A DNA stretch of 64,000 nucleotides from Aspidiotus rigidus (GCA_035079385.1 JAVHKY010000054.1:1766001-1830000), one strand, 5' to 3'. Shown: positions 20,072 to 32,599, numbered from the stretch's first letter. Numbers and translations are program-made. Notes: generated by a model from the sequence alone, not told the origin.

Positions 20072-20135
20072 AGTATATGATAGGTGCGGGACTTGAAAAA
20101 AATTTCGACTATCGAGCGATAGGCGAGGGACTTAG

Positions 20136-21289
20136 CCCTCATTCGTTCATAGTTCATAGATAACTCGTCTTGTTTGAGACTAGTCGCGAGATGTACACGT
20201 CACAAGATTATAATTTCAATACGCGATTTAAAAGATGACGGGCTGATGATGAAAGCTGCTCTTCACCTCTCGAAATTAGCATATAAGCTCGTAAAGTTTC
20301 TTTGACAACGATCTATTATTAAATTCATGTTCTAAATTCAGCCTGCGAAAGTGACTCGAGAAAAGGGACCTTAACTTCTCTGGTACATCTATAAAAAGGT
20401 ACCGTAACGTGGCAACTTCAGATTGATGGTCGTAGAGATATTTTTATTGGTTAGATTAGACCCTCTACGGCATGTACCAAGTTTTATAGGCAGTGTTCGA
20501 AATCTTGACGACCTGATTCTCGGTGTATTATTAAGAGCCGCTCAAAAGCGACGAAAAACGCGTGTCCTAAATGAAACGGGTATCATGAATTTTTGATTGC
20601 GTCTTTCATTTCTTCGCTTCTTCCCCTTTAACGAGGTTCTGCTCCTTTCGCGTTGTTCTAGTGAACACAACGAAGAAGAAAAATCCCGCCTTCATTTAAC
20701 GGCAACTTCATTTAGGGCGAGAAAATTTACTTCGTCCTTAGAATATATTTTTCAGACAGATGGGCGAAATTTAAACTCGTGCACTGCTGATGATGTTTTT
20801 TCACCCACAAAATATGTTGTTAAGACGGTCGAGTAGCGAAAATAAATCCGAACTCGATTTCTCTTCTCGCTTTACTGTCTTACGTCGTTGTTTCATATTC
20901 TCGTGTAATTTTGGTGAGATCGAGAGTGCTGTACGTGGTTGACAAAATTTATGAAGAGTGGCGTTTTGTAACTCTTAGGTCAGACACACCATTGTCGAGT
21001 TCAATAATGAAATTTTAATGAATTTTCAATTATTCGATTAAGATATTAAACAAGTGTATTTTAACATAATAACATGACTCTCGATTAAACTACTATAAAT
21101 GGCATACGAAATTCATCACAATAATTGCAAATCTGAAAAGCTCATCTCAATTTGTTTTCTGAACCTTGGCTTCGGTATTTTGCGCTGATGTTCTGGTAAA
21201 GTGACCAAGAAGTCAATTTGTCCAACAACAGTGAATATTGTTAAACCAGCGGCGAATTCTTCTTCTTTTTCTGCTAAGCAGTCCTACAA
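20136..21289. other. No gene seen
   Basis: Unique, moderately AT-rich sequence. Short frames on both strands show no recognisable protein and no splice-linked exons. The frame at 20597-20836 has biased composition and no homology I know. Confidence 0.4.
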
Positions 21290-21840
21290 TGGTTGGATAT
21301 ACAACTATGGAATGCCGAATTTATGATCCAAAATCAAGAACAGAAAAATTCTCACCGGAAGTACCTACTCATTAATGAAAGAAGAGGTATCAGCAATTTA
21401 AATGGAGATCTGAAACGGAAGAGAAACGAAAAATTAACCATTGAAAACCAACGTGCAATTTCAGAAAGAGCTATTGAAAATATAATAATTGAGGAGGAAA
21501 GTGACGAGGAATTTACAGAAAATACATAGTTCGAAATATGGAAGTCATTCTCCAAAGTATCAAGAAGCAATCACTGGACCGGAACAGAGCTTTTGGAAGA
21601 AAGCAATTGAAGAAGAACTAGATCTAATGGAAATTTAACAAGTGTGGGAAGTCGTACCAAAGCCGCCGAATAAGATAATGGACACCAAATGGGTACTAAA
21701 AAGAGGAAAGAGCCAACAGAGGAAATTTGGTATCACGCACAATGTGCTCGTGGATTTCAAGATAAGAATTATACAAGAGCGAATTTTCAAAAAATTATTT
21801 TACATAAAACGTCTCCGTTTAAAATCGAAAATTGGATAGG
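21290..21840 (+). pseudogene. Ty1/copia polymerase fragment
   Basis: Plus-strand frames read EAITGPEQSFWKKAIEEELD then VWEVVPKPPNKIMDTKWVLK then, after a shift, YHAQCARGFQDKNYTRANFQ. This is the start of the copia reverse transcriptase (W-x-x-A-x-x-x-E, K-W-V-x-K, K-A-R-x-V-A-x-G-x-x-Q). The acidic stretch before it (ERAIENIIIEEESDEEF) fits the linker before RT. It is truncated on both sides, with stops at 21527 and about 21638. No LTR is visible. Confidence 0.75.
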
Positions 21841-22083
21841 TAAAATTTGAATAGTCTCTTTAGATTCATGCAACGCAACCGGTTTAAATGCTCTCTCTGT
21901 GTGGACACAAGATAAGGATACATACCTACAAAAGCGAATTTTCAAAAAATTATTTCACATAAAACGTCTCCGTTTAAAATCTAAAATTGGATAGGTAAAA
22001 TTTGAATAGTCTCTATAGATTCATGCAACGCAACCGGTTTAAATGCTCTCTCTGTGTTAACACAATGATTTAAATACGCATCA
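21774..22083 (+). repeat. 155-bp tandem duplication at the copia remnant
   Basis: The block starting GAGCGAATTTTCAAAAAATT is repeated once, 155 bp downstream, with few changes. Both copies contain CAACGCAACCGGTTTAAATG. The first copy overlaps the end of the copia frame. It is non-coding. Confidence 0.8.
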
Positions 22084-22417
22084 GCCAAAATACCAATAGT
22101 TCCCAAATTTCCTCCTAAAAATCGAGGATTGGACTCTCATTCAAAGGAAAATTACAGGGGCTACAATTTTTGTTCTCTTCAATTTTTAAAACTTGAGTTC
22201 TCGCGATTATGTCTAAGGTGCAGCGAGAATTTCAGTACTCGATAATCGCCGTTTTTTTCCAATTTTCTCGCCCCCTACTCCACCTTGAGGGAGTCAGAAC
22301 GTCGAAATCTATTCAAAAACCTGACCAAAAAAAAAGAAATTTTTCAAAAAAAATTCCAAGTCGATAGGTGAAGGCGTTTGAAAGTTATGGACATACAGAA
22401 AATTCTACTTTATATAT

Positions 22418-22675
22418 GTGATGCGATCTGCGAAACCATAGGATAAGTCGCACTGGCGGGACCACCCCATGTAAAACTCGCCTCGGAATAGAGCGATATC
22501 AACATGCAGTTAACCAAAATGATTTCTTTTGAGTAACATCGTGGCGCAAATATCCGGCAAACAACACAAAGATATTTGTGTTTATAGCATGTGTAGTTGC
22601 GTATTGTGAAGGTAGGTTTTACACAGGGGGGTCCCGCCAGCGCGACTTATCCTATGGTTTCGCAGATCGCATCAC
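22418..22675 (-). mobile_element. 258-bp MITE, copy 2
   Basis: Same length and ends as copy 1 (15229-15486) but in the opposite orientation, with only scattered differences. ATAT flanks both sides (22414-22417 and 22676-22679), again a 4-bp target duplication. Its right flank is AT-rich mitochondrial-like DNA. Confidence 0.85.
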
Positions 22676-23165
22676 ATATTTAGATACGATATTATTAAAT
22701 TAGAAAATTCCATTATAATAATGAATATTATAATTACTAAATTTATTTTTATAATTAATAATTTATTTAATGATGAACAAGATAATTTTTTATTTAATTT
22801 TATACTCAAGTTTTCAATTAATTTTAAAATATAATAATAAATTGTTATTAATATTTTTATTTTTAGAATAATTTTAATAATAAAAATTGAATTGGTTTTC
22901 AATTTAAATTTATTATTCTTTTATTATTTATATTTTAATAGAATGTTGTTTTTTGATAAATTTAATTTTCTATTTATATTTATAGTATTAATATTATTAG
23001 AATTTCAATTATCTATTAAAATAATATTATTATAAAAATAAGAATTTTAGTTATATTATTTAATCGATTGGAGGTATTTTAATTTTAATAATCATTTTTT
23101 ATTTCTTTACTCTTTTTAAAAATAATTTATTATTAAATTTTAATTATAGTAGCCTATTAATTATT
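22676..23165 (+). pseudogene. Nuclear mitochondrial insert 2 (nd6-like)
   Basis: The sequence is about as AT-rich as insert 1. At 23042-23110 the frame reads NFSYII-SIGGILIL then FYFFTLFKNN, which resembles the FSY...GGILVLFIY...SL part of NADH dehydrogenase subunit 6. The rest could not be assigned. It ends where a LINE begins at about 23168. A minus-strand frame at 22672-22902 is composition noise. The nd6 assignment is tentative; the mitochondrial origin rests mainly on composition and this one block. Confidence 0.45.
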
Positions 23166-23179
23166 TATAGACCAAACAG

Positions 23180-25128
23180 ACCAAATAGAAAAAAATTTCA
23201 AAAATGTAGGCAACAGTGGGTCACTTATGATCTTCTAAATCTTATTGGTAAAAAGTCAGAAGCCTACAAATTATATCGGAATAATAGGGATGATACATTA
23301 TTAAAAAATAATTATTTCAAGATACTCTCGGCGCTTGTAAAGAAAGAAACTGGAAAAGCCAAAATTAAATATTACTCCAAACTTTTGGAAGAAAATATAT
23401 AAGTGACCCAAAAAAGTATTGGAATATTGTAAATAAACTCAGGGGAAAAATAATCACCAAGGCTTAAGTGAAATAAAAATAAATGATGTAAACTGTACAG
23501 TTGAGGAAGACTCAATGCTCATTGCTGAAGAGTTTAATAAATATTTCAATAGTGAGCCTATAAAATTGCTGGCAGAAAATGGAATATCACTCGTCAATTA
23601 CAATGTTAAGATAAATGAAAAGTCATCATTATTTGTAGCTGATCCAAAAGATGCTACAAAAGGATATTTTACTTTTTTGGAAACGCTTGAGTTGACGCCA
23701 GATGATGTTGAAAGATCAATAAATAAATTGAAAAACAAAAAGTCAACTGGTAGAGATGGTATTTCTTCACTGTTGGTCAAACAAATGACAAAATTCTTTT
23801 CTAAAATTCTTACTCCCCTTTATAATGAATCCTTAAAACAAGGTATTTGCCCGGAAAGTTTAAAAGAAATTCTCATTACTCCCGTCTACAAAAACAATGA
23901 AAAAAATTTAGTTTCTAATTATCGTCCGGTAGCGATAACTTCTACCTTTTCTAAAATATTTGAAAAGTGTGTCCGAGAAAAACTTTTAAATTACTGTAGA
24001 ATTTTTTCCCCCCCAACAACATGGGTTTTCCTCTGGTAAGTCAACTGACACCGCTGTATTTGAACATAAATAAATAAAATAAGAGATAGTGTAGAACAGA
24101 ATTTAGCAACGGTGGCTGTTTATCTGGATTTAGCGAAAGCGTTCGACATGGTCAACCATCAAAAATTAATAGAAAAACTTAATTCACCGGGTATTAGAGG
24201 CTCACTATTAAAACGGTTTGAATCATACCTTAGAGATAGGGAACACAGTGTTAAAGTTAACAACGTAAGCAGTCAAAATCTGGTGAATAACTGTGGAGTA
24301 CCACAAGGAAGTGTACTGGGTCCGATACTTTTTAATATTTACATAAATGAGATGTTTTCACTGCCATTGAAAGACCTCCCTGCTGTATAAAGCTGAGTCT
24401 GAAGAAAAAGTTAATATAAACTTTGATCACGATCAAAAAATATTATTCCCTTCGTTCATAGAAAATCGACTTACCTTAAATATGAAAAAATGTGAATTTG
24501 TTATTTATGCTTATGAAGCACCTCCCTGGGCAGAAAATTTTGAACCAAAAACTTATAGGGGTAAACTTAAGAGAGCCCAGAAAGTGAAATCATTAGGAAT
24601 AATCATTGATGAAAAACTGACATGGAAATAAAATTCATTATGTACAATCAAAACTTCGGAAACAAACTTACTTATTTAATTTTTTTAAGAATCGTTTAAA
24701 TGTTAAACATCTCTTGAAACTCTATCCTTCCCTGTCTGAGTCGGTGCTTCGTTATGGGATCATCCACTAAATTAAAAACAATGCAAAACAAAGTCAGTCG
24801 GATGATCCTGTCACTGGACAGGCTATGAGGCTGGAAGAGATTTATAAATATAGATTGTTAATGTTCTTGTTTAAACATAAGTATCTATTCCAGCTCCATA
24901 ACACAGAACAAAGAACAAGGAGGGGAGGGGGCAGGAATTTCCTCAGTATATCCTCCCTGGGTCAAGACTCACTCAAGAACACAGGCGAGGTATCAAGGCG
25001 GGAAATTGTTCAATGATCTTCCATCATTTGTGAGAGGAGAAGAAAGAATATCATTGTTTAATAAATCCATTTAAAAAACTTTTGGCATCAAAACAAATAT
25101 TATAAGGAAAAGAGATAGATATGACTTA
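23180..25128 (+). pseudogene. LINE reverse transcriptase remnant
   Basis: In order: KSEAYKLYRNNRDDTLLKNN (23255), KKYWNIVNKLRGK (23413, frame change after), the 174-residue frame 23515-24039 with KKSTGRDGISSLLVKQM and VSNYRPVAITSTFSKIFEK, then 24112-24390 with YLDLAKAFDMVNHQKL (palm motif A) and CGVPQGSVLGPILFNIYINE (motif B). The FADD/YADD block expected about 30 residues later is missing: sequence jumps to LTLNMKKCEFVIYA. The tail includes RLEEIYKYRLLMFLFKH. At least four frame breaks are present. Confidence 0.85.
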
Positions 25129-25309
25129 AAATAAATTTATCTGGGGTGGGGGTACTGGGCCGGTGGTATAATAAGTGGTATAATAGATAAAGTACCTAAT
25201 TAGTTTTTGGATAATTTGTTTTGTTTCATTTGTTATTATTTTTTTATATATTATAGAAATTTATTTTATTTTTTATTTTTACTATATTTTTTATTCTTTG
25301 TTTTTGTGA

Positions 25310-25560
25310 TCCCACTTTCATGTGGGATAGGGTTGATACTTCTCCAGAGTTGGACGAAGGGTCCCTGGGTACCTGGGAAGTGGGGCTACTAGAGAAGATG
25401 CTTATTATTATTGCATTTTTTGTTTTTTATTTGTTTTTAGTTTTTGTTTCAATAGTTTATGTTTTATTTAGTTTATTCATGTTTGTGGTTGTACTTTCAT
25501 GTGGGATAGGGTAGATGCTTTGTAAAGTATCCCTGGGTACCTGGGAAGTGGGACTGCAAA
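25310..25560 (+). repeat. Tandem duplication in LINE 3' untranslated region
   Basis: CTTTCATGTGGGATAGGGT then GGGTACCTGGGAAGTGGG occur twice, about 180 bp apart. Each copy is followed by T-rich sequence. Variable 3' tandem units are common in LINEs. Confidence 0.75.
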
Positions 25561-25800
25561 AGAAGATCATTCAGTTTTAGTTTCAGTTTTGCTTTGTGTC
25601 GTTTTACTTTTATTATTGTTTTTATTTGTGTATATTAATTATTATGTGTGTTCATTTTTTAATTATCGTTTCTTAATTACAATAAATAATAATAATCCGT
25701 CCTCCGTTCGCCTCTTAGGGGGCATAGGGGGACGTATCTCAGATGTGAATAGCCAATAATATTGAGTGGAATAAAATTGATTTGATTTGATTTATATTTT

Positions 25801-26065
25801 GTTTTTCTATAAAAAGATCACAATTTCCTTTAAATTTGTGATTAACTAAAGCAATAATTGCTCATTTCTCTATATTTCTTCTTTAGTTCATAGATCAACT
25901 TTAGTTACAGTTGAAGTATATTTTATTTTTTGTTATTTAAATTGTTTCAATTTAAAATGAATTGAATATTATTTTGTAATTAGAATTCTTTGTTATAGAA
26001 TTGATTAATAGCTTTATCAACAATAAAATAATTCAAGTTTGATTTTTTTTTTTCATGCATTAATA
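25801..26065 (+). pseudogene. Nuclear mitochondrial insert 3 (nd5)
   Basis: From about 25815 the frame reads SQFPLNLWLTKAMIAHFS, then after a shift SSLVHRSTLVTVEVYFI. This matches the conserved AQIPFSSWLPAAM...SSLVHSSTLVTAGVY region of NADH dehydrogenase subunit 5, reading TGA as W and ATA as M as in insect mitochondria. It is AT-rich, broken and non-functional. It shares the plus orientation of insert 2. Confidence 0.7.
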
Positions 26066-26069
26066 TATA

Positions 26070-27056
26070 TGACTAAACCAGCTAGTTTACTTGTCGAAAA
26101 CAGCTGATTACTGGTCAGTTTTACTAGAAACTATAAGAAAAAAAAAAAAAAAAAAACATTTCATCATAAATTATGGTGAATTTTTTTTTTTTTTCTTTCT
26201 TTATACCTATATATATATAATATATATTATAGGTTTTATATATTGAAATATATTATTATTCATGCTATATTCAAGTCAATAATATTTCTATGTATTGAAT
26301 TAATAATTTATATAATATGGTTGTCAAGATATTTGAATTGTAATAATATTAATTGAATTAGATTATTTAGTAATTTACTTATTTAATAATAATAATGAGT
26401 ATTTTAATTTGTAAATGTAATAATATAGGTAGGTATTTTAGAATATTTATTTGTGAAGATATATTTTTTGATATAATTCATTTAATTGAACTTCATAATT
26501 TTTTTTTCCTTCTTTTTTTAGAAATATTTATTTAATGTACCGCACTTCGCTCTCTGTCTGACCTTCTATTTTAAAACGTTAATAACTCGTTTTGTAGTTG
26601 ATCAATCTTAAGAAGTTCAAGTCATGATATCGAAAAACGTTAGCTCTTTAAATGACGTTCACCGCATTTTTTTCAAATACTTCACCATATTTGTGTAAAA
26701 TCAAGTTTCTCAATGTTCTCCCATAAGATAGTACTTACAAATTTCAACCCCGTCCATCGTGGTCAAGTTTCCATATTCCGGCCTGGTGTCATGAATCTCA
26801 TTATGGTGGCTACACTGAATGACTATAGCTAGTCGATTAGGCGATGTCTGCATGGCCGGTCGCAGTGCAAATGTCGTACACGAATAATACGAGTGTTAAA
26901 GTGCGCTAAAAAGACCCCTTATTGATGTTCTATTGTCTCTGGCTCCTTAATTTCAATCATGATAAATCGTTTTTTTTGTTTTTTTTTTCTTATAGTTTCT
27001 GGTAAAACTGACCAGTAATCAGCTGTTTTCGATAAGTAAACTAGCTGGTTTAGTCA
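26070..27056. mobile_element. 987-bp TA-flanked inverted-repeat element
   Basis: The ends are 69-bp inverted copies, starting TGACTAAACCAGCTAGTTTA on the left and ending with its complement at 27056, with few mismatches. Each is followed inward by a poly-A/poly-T run. TA lies directly outside both ends (26068-26069 and 27057-27058), as in Tc1/mariner-type elements. The interior is AT-rich on the left and has a distinct, more GC-balanced block at 26525-26960. No transposase frame is seen, so it is non-autonomous. Confidence 0.7.
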
Positions 27057-27059
27057 TAA

Positions 27060-28900
27060 GTTTAAGTCACGGGTTATATTATACCCTGCGTATGTAATTT
27101 GCATGTAATTTGAATGTGTGAAAAAAAATTGTTTTATACACGGTCCATCAGCTCGTGATAAGTCACTCGTTTTAGGACCTTGTATTAATTAAGCATAGAT
27201 TCTTCGATCCCATATTCATAGTTGCCTCTCCGTCCTTCTTGGGATATTAACTTTCTGCGAATTCATTCATCCTAAAGATTCAAGCTTAGAGCTCATTTCC
27301 TTTTTGTTTGAGGTTTACGAAAATTGTCGGGTGTTTTGGAGCTTTTTGTATATTGATATGCGTCGCGAAGGCTGAAGAGTCATTGAACCTTTGAGTTTAC
27401 ATAATTTTCGCGATTTACAAAAAAAAAATATTTATTCTTCTGTACATCTTTCATTGAGCGTTTATTATTCATGCATGGTTAAAACAGGCTTTCCACCCAT
27501 CGAAATAGAAAGAGAAATTAATAATACGTTAAGTTTATGTAAGCGTAAATTTGAACTACACATACATGTGGAAAAGGACTCGTGTATATATCACAAGCCG
27601 TAACTTCCTTTGAATGATGTACACCATGTAGGCCTTATATATACATACATATCACGAGAAGTACACAACATACAGTAGTTTATATCGGCTCGCGCAAAAG
27701 ACTGCATATTCTATATATTATTTTCTCTTTTATATTGCGCGACCCTACACTTGAAAGCGAACTATTCGCATATAGGGCTAATTTTCATTTGTATTAAATT
27801 CGTATTATGTTTACTTGACGGCAAAACAAAAAAGCTTTCTACTTTTGCTACGAAGACCGCCCTATTGTACGAAGATATCGTAATTCGAGTACATAATGCA
27901 AACGCACATTATTCTCGTACGCCGAGCCTCCGTCAATGATGTCTTCCATTCGCACAACCTGTTCGGCGACGAAAGAAAACCTTTTGCATTGTTCTCCGTA
28001 ATAATGTAGTAATTAGGTACGACAAACCATAGCCACAGACTGATTTCTCTCTCGCAGACTTCCACTGGGCTTCATCTTTAGTGACATTTTAAAATTTGTG
28101 CTGGTACTTTGATGGTCACTAATGTGTCGCGTTTCGATGGTAAGTATTATCTGTACATTTTTACTATTATTGACATGAAAACCCTCCCTTTTGCAAATTT
28201 ATCGCTCCCTCGCTTCTCGCTTTCCTCTTACGTGAAATTTTGCACTTTACGCATCGGGTATCAAAACACGAGTCGTTCTCAAAATATATATCTAATATCT
28301 CACGCTTCGTTTACTTTAGTCGAATGTAGTGGTAATGTTGGTTCCGAGTATAATTACAAAATCGGAAACCATCTATACTGCATAAACCCGTTTACTTATC
28401 CGCGAACGGTGTGACGCTACTGTTGTGGTATTATTAATTTATGTGGGCATTTCTCCATCTGCTTACCATATGCATTTATATCGCCGTTATAGAGCGATTC
28501 TCTATTTTGTCTCCTTTGTCGCCAGCCAGAAGTTTATTTTGGTACATTGCAGTGGCAAACTGAGAACAAAAGAGCAATGCGTTAAAATATTTTATTTACT
28601 TTGAAAAATTTATATTATTATACTATTCAATACCAACTTCTGTTTGTATCACACAAAAAGTGCACCATAATCACAAAATACCTTTGAGAACTTTTGAGAG
28701 AAGAGAATTTTGAAAAAAACAAAATTCATACCAGTAAAAATCTGGTGAAACGCAAAAGTTGTCAATAATGGTGAACTTGACATGATTGTGTAGACCAGAT
28801 ACGAGAGACATGATGGGGGCGGGGGAGCATGAAAGGAGAAATGGTGTCGACCTATGACGTCATACTACGCCCCTCTTTCTATATGTGAGGCGCTTGTTCA
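27060..28900. other. No gene seen
   Basis: Unique sequence of ordinary composition. Frames of 60-100 codons occur on both strands (for example 28109-28414), but none is recognisable or joined by convincing splice sites. It could be host intergenic or intronic DNA. Confidence 0.4.
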
Positions 28901-29451
28901 TTACATATTTCGAGTATGTTAGGGTAAGTAGCTGAGCCTGGTTTCGCCCAGTATATTGAAGGATAACTTATAATAAAATAGCAGAAATTTTTTCAGCTTC
29001 CGAATTTGGCTTTGGTACAGAAAACGACCAATATGAGGGGTAGGATGAGCTGGAGCACCTACTCTATGGGTATATTGCATTTCCACGTGTACGATGAAGT
29101 TGTCTCTTGAGTCGGAGTGGAATATATTGGATGAGGTTGATTTTCGGTAAACCAGATCGCATGTGCAGCACCGCCCGTCATCCATAATGGAGTAGGAGCG
29201 GGTTGCGTATGCATTTAATATTGTTTCCTTCAACACCGGAATCGACCCTTTCGGGTATAACTTCAGTGATGGAGGGATCTCTTAGGCGAACCCCCTCTTC
29301 TACACGGCAACTGCCAGGTTGCTTTGGCAACCGCCAACCTGCAGTGCCCCCCTGGCACGCACAAAAAACATAAGAACACTCACAACAACAAACACCACCA
29401 CAATACACAATACAGTAGGTCACTGTTGGAGTTTCTTCATCTTCTTCTCCT

Positions 29452-32400
29452 TCAGGGTAGATCTTGGTCCTCTTCTTCCTGCAGATCGGGATGTTGATGG
29501 TACACAGGTGTTGAGTAGGCCATAGCGTGGTTCTGCATTTGTCTATTCCATTCCTGGTCCATCTTCCTCTTTATGATGGTGGCCGCAAATGCAGACATCT
29601 GGTTCCATGCTTCTTTGGAACCTAGCATGGTGGGTACCAGGCTACTCGGGTCAAGCGCTTCATCTACCCCGATCTCTTGAAGAGACCGACTAAGCTCGTT
29701 TCGCTCACGCCTCCACGCCTCACACTCAAATAAGGTGTGTTGTGGTCCATCATCCCACCCTTGGTTACAGTGCGAAAGCGTTGCCTGCTCAACTTTCCGT
29801 AAACTTCTCGTGAAGGTACTTGTTGAAGCAGCCATGGCCGCTTAACACCTGCGTCAGGTGAAATTTCAGCTGACCATGGTGTCAGTTTATCCACTCTTCA
29901 AGATCGCGTATTAGCACACGGGTTGTCCATGTACCCAGCTCACTCTGGGCAATTCTTGCCTTCCACTTTACAAGCAAGGAGCGCCTGGCCTCCTGCTTGA
30001 CCTGTAAAGCTTCTTGGTTGGTCGTCGTTCTCTTCTTTGCTTTGAACAACACCGCTCTCTCCTCAGCAAGAAGCTCTCTTGGTGGTGAACGCGCTAATAC
30101 ACACAGAGCCTCCGTCGAGACAGTGCGGTAGGCACTAACATACCTTAGCGCAGCTCTCCGTTGGATCTTTACCATCTCTCTCCTTCAGTATGGTTTCTTC
30201 ATGGAGTCGGCCCATCCTGGCGCAACATATAGGAGGATCGACAAGGCGGTGCTCATTATGATCCTTCTCCTTGCTCCTCTCGGTCCTCCTAGGTTCCTCA
30301 TCAGGCGGCTTAGGTATCCAACTACCCAGCCCGCCTTTTCCGCTGCCATCAGGAAATGGTGCCTTAAGCTCAGCATTGAGTCAAACCAGATGCCCAGGTA
30401 TTTCATTTGCTTCTTGATTTCAATTTCCACACCCTGCAGGCGAAAGGTGGGTGGCTTGAACTTCCGACAGGTCGTGAATAAAATGGCCTCCATCTTACTT
30501 GCTGCAAGTTCAAGTCCAGCCGACTCGATCGAACGCGTCCCGGTTTACCCTGCCCTCCACCGCTACAGTTGTTTCGGCGGTGCGTACCACCAGGGTGTCA
30601 TCAGCATAGAAGATGAGCCTAACCCCCGGTGGCAGCTTCACCTTAAAGATTCCGTTAAATGCGACGCACCACAAAAGTGGCCCAACGACCGACCCCTGCG
30701 GCCCCCCCACAAGTAACAGGGCGCCTTACTGTACCAGCAGACGTCTCTGCTTGGATTTCACGGCAGCTAAGATAGCTGCTGATCATCCTGAGCAGGTATG
30801 CAGGCACTCCTGCATCCACAGAGCTTCCAATATCATCTTCCATGGAACTGAATTGAACGCATTTCTTTAGTCAAGCCTGACGGCTGCGCAAAACTGACAC
30901 ATACCAATCGCTGACTCGGCTATCCTCTTCAGCCGGATCCCAGAATCTGATGTGCAACGTCCAGTTTGAAAACCGTACTGGCTATCAGAGATTATATATC
31001 TTTCCTTCAGATAGCTCTCCAAACGATTGGCTATCACTCTTTCTAGAAGTTTCCCAACATTATCTAGCAGACAAAGTGGATCATAAGAGGATGGTAGACC
31101 AGGTGGTTTATCCTTCTTATCAATCAACGCTAGCCTGGCTTTCTTCCATCGCACAGGGAAAGTCCGTCCCCCAACAATTGCCGCATTGAATGTATCAACA
31201 AGCAGTGCTGGGTCAACTGAATGTATGGCGCACCAGACTAGATTTGGAATCTCATCCAGGCCTGGAGCCTTCCAATACTTACCCCACAGTCTATTGACTG
31301 CTGCATCCACCTCCTCGGTGCCTAGGAGGGATATACCATCCTCTTCTACTATTGGTAGCGTTACCATTGGTGGTGGCTGCTGTGGGAACAAGCAATCAAT
31401 GATTTGACCCACAACATCCGGCTCCACTCGGCTCATCGCTGAGAGACCCTTTAGCTTCTTCAGCACTTCTTATAAGGCTTTCCAAACGGGTCGTCATCTG
31501 CCATCTCACATATCTCTCGCCATGCAGCACTCTTGCTGTCCTTGATGGCCTTCTTCAGCGTTTTACAAGCCAGCTGGTATTCAGGTGCAACCTTCCGCGC
31601 CCCTTTGCGGCCACTACTACGCTGGTTTATCCGGCCCTGATAGTTGCACTCTTTCCTTAACTCGGCAATCTTGTTGGTCCACCAGTAAAGGGCTCTCCTC
31701 TTCTTTGGTGGACCTTGCCTGGGCATGGCTACATCGCAAGCTTTGGTGACAGTCTTGATCATCCTCTCTACTGCCACCTCCGCATTACCTTCTTGCTCTT
31801 CTTCTTGATCCCATGTGAGAGCAAGATAGCTAGCCTTCAAACAATTGCTATTCAGCTTCCTAACGGCCCATTTTCTTACTAGTTTTTGTGGAGCAGCGAC
31901 CCCAACTTCCCGGCGTATGGAGAAGTTGATACACCGGTGGTCGCTCCCAGAAAGCTCCTTGTCCAGTACCGCCCAGCCTTCTATTCTTCAGGCTAGGCTC
32001 TCTGAGGCAAAGGTGATATCAACAATGGACCCGTATCCTTGATGCACTTGGGTAGGAGTGTCGCCTACATTGACCATTTCCAGTCGATTGTAAGCAATCC
32101 ACTCCCCCAAGGCATACCCACGGATGTCAGTACGGCCTGATCGCCACTCTTCTGACTTGGCATTAAAATCGACAGCCACAGTGAATTTTTCACCTTGCCT
32201 TTTGGACAAGCTTTCTTCTAATTTCTTCAAGAAGTCCTCAAACTCCGGGAAGGGGCGATTTGGAGAGAAGTAGCAACTTTAGACGACCATGTCAGCCATC
32301 TTCACAGCAACATACCCCTCCCCTCTTTCAACCTCTCCCGGAGCAATTGGACACTCTGGGCAAACACCAATGGCCGCTAAGCCAGTACAGTCTGTGTACC

Positions 32401-32542
32401 ATCCTTGTCTTCTCGCAACATTGTAATACTCGCTGGCAATTACAATGTGCGTTCCCTCCTCAGCTACAAACTTCCAGAGAAGGTCCTGAGCCAGTTTGCA
32501 GTGCTGAAGGTTGGACTGCAGGAACTTGAGTGTCCCTGCCAT
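29452..32542 (-). pseudogene. R1-type ORF2: endonuclease and reverse transcriptase
   Basis: It starts MAGTLKFLQSNLQHCKLAQD (32542), the usual start of an R1-group apurinic-like endonuclease, and continues with VAVDFNAKSEEW (near 32170). RT blocks follow: KAPGLDEIPNLVW (31270), RLALIDKKDKPPGLPSSYDP (31110), QYGFQTGRCTSD (30980), GGPQGSVVGPLLW (30700) and FYADDTLV (near 30605), so the catalytic YADD is intact. Then come LGIWFDSMLSLRHH and LLYVAPGWAD. The end (29452-29835) has a C-x2-C...H...C motif, HCNQGWDDGPQHTLFEC, whose first cysteine is lost here but kept in copy 2. At least seven frame breaks. Confidence 0.88.
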
Positions 32543-32599
32543 TAGGGGCCTTTCTGTCGTCTTCTCCCGCTAGGTTGAGTCCTCTGTGCGGGGTGTGAG

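Larger units (their letters stand above)
23168..25800 (+). mobile_element. 5'-truncated Jockey/CR1-type LINE
   Basis: This is a 5'-truncated copy with a coding tail (to about 25128), a 3' untranslated region containing a tandem duplication, and a terminal run ATAAAATTGATTTGATTTGA typical of several LINE groups. It lies between nd6-like and nd5-like mitochondrial fragments, so it may have split one insert. Confidence 0.75.

Noticed and set aside
20765..20835. CTGATGATG stretch as another hammerhead ribozyme
   Set aside because: The GAAA half of the core and the closing stem are absent, so I could not form the fold.
22672..22902. Isoleucine-rich minus-strand frame as a small membrane protein
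   Set aside because: It lies in extremely AT-rich mitochondrial-like DNA whose recognisable block (nd6-like) is on the other strand.
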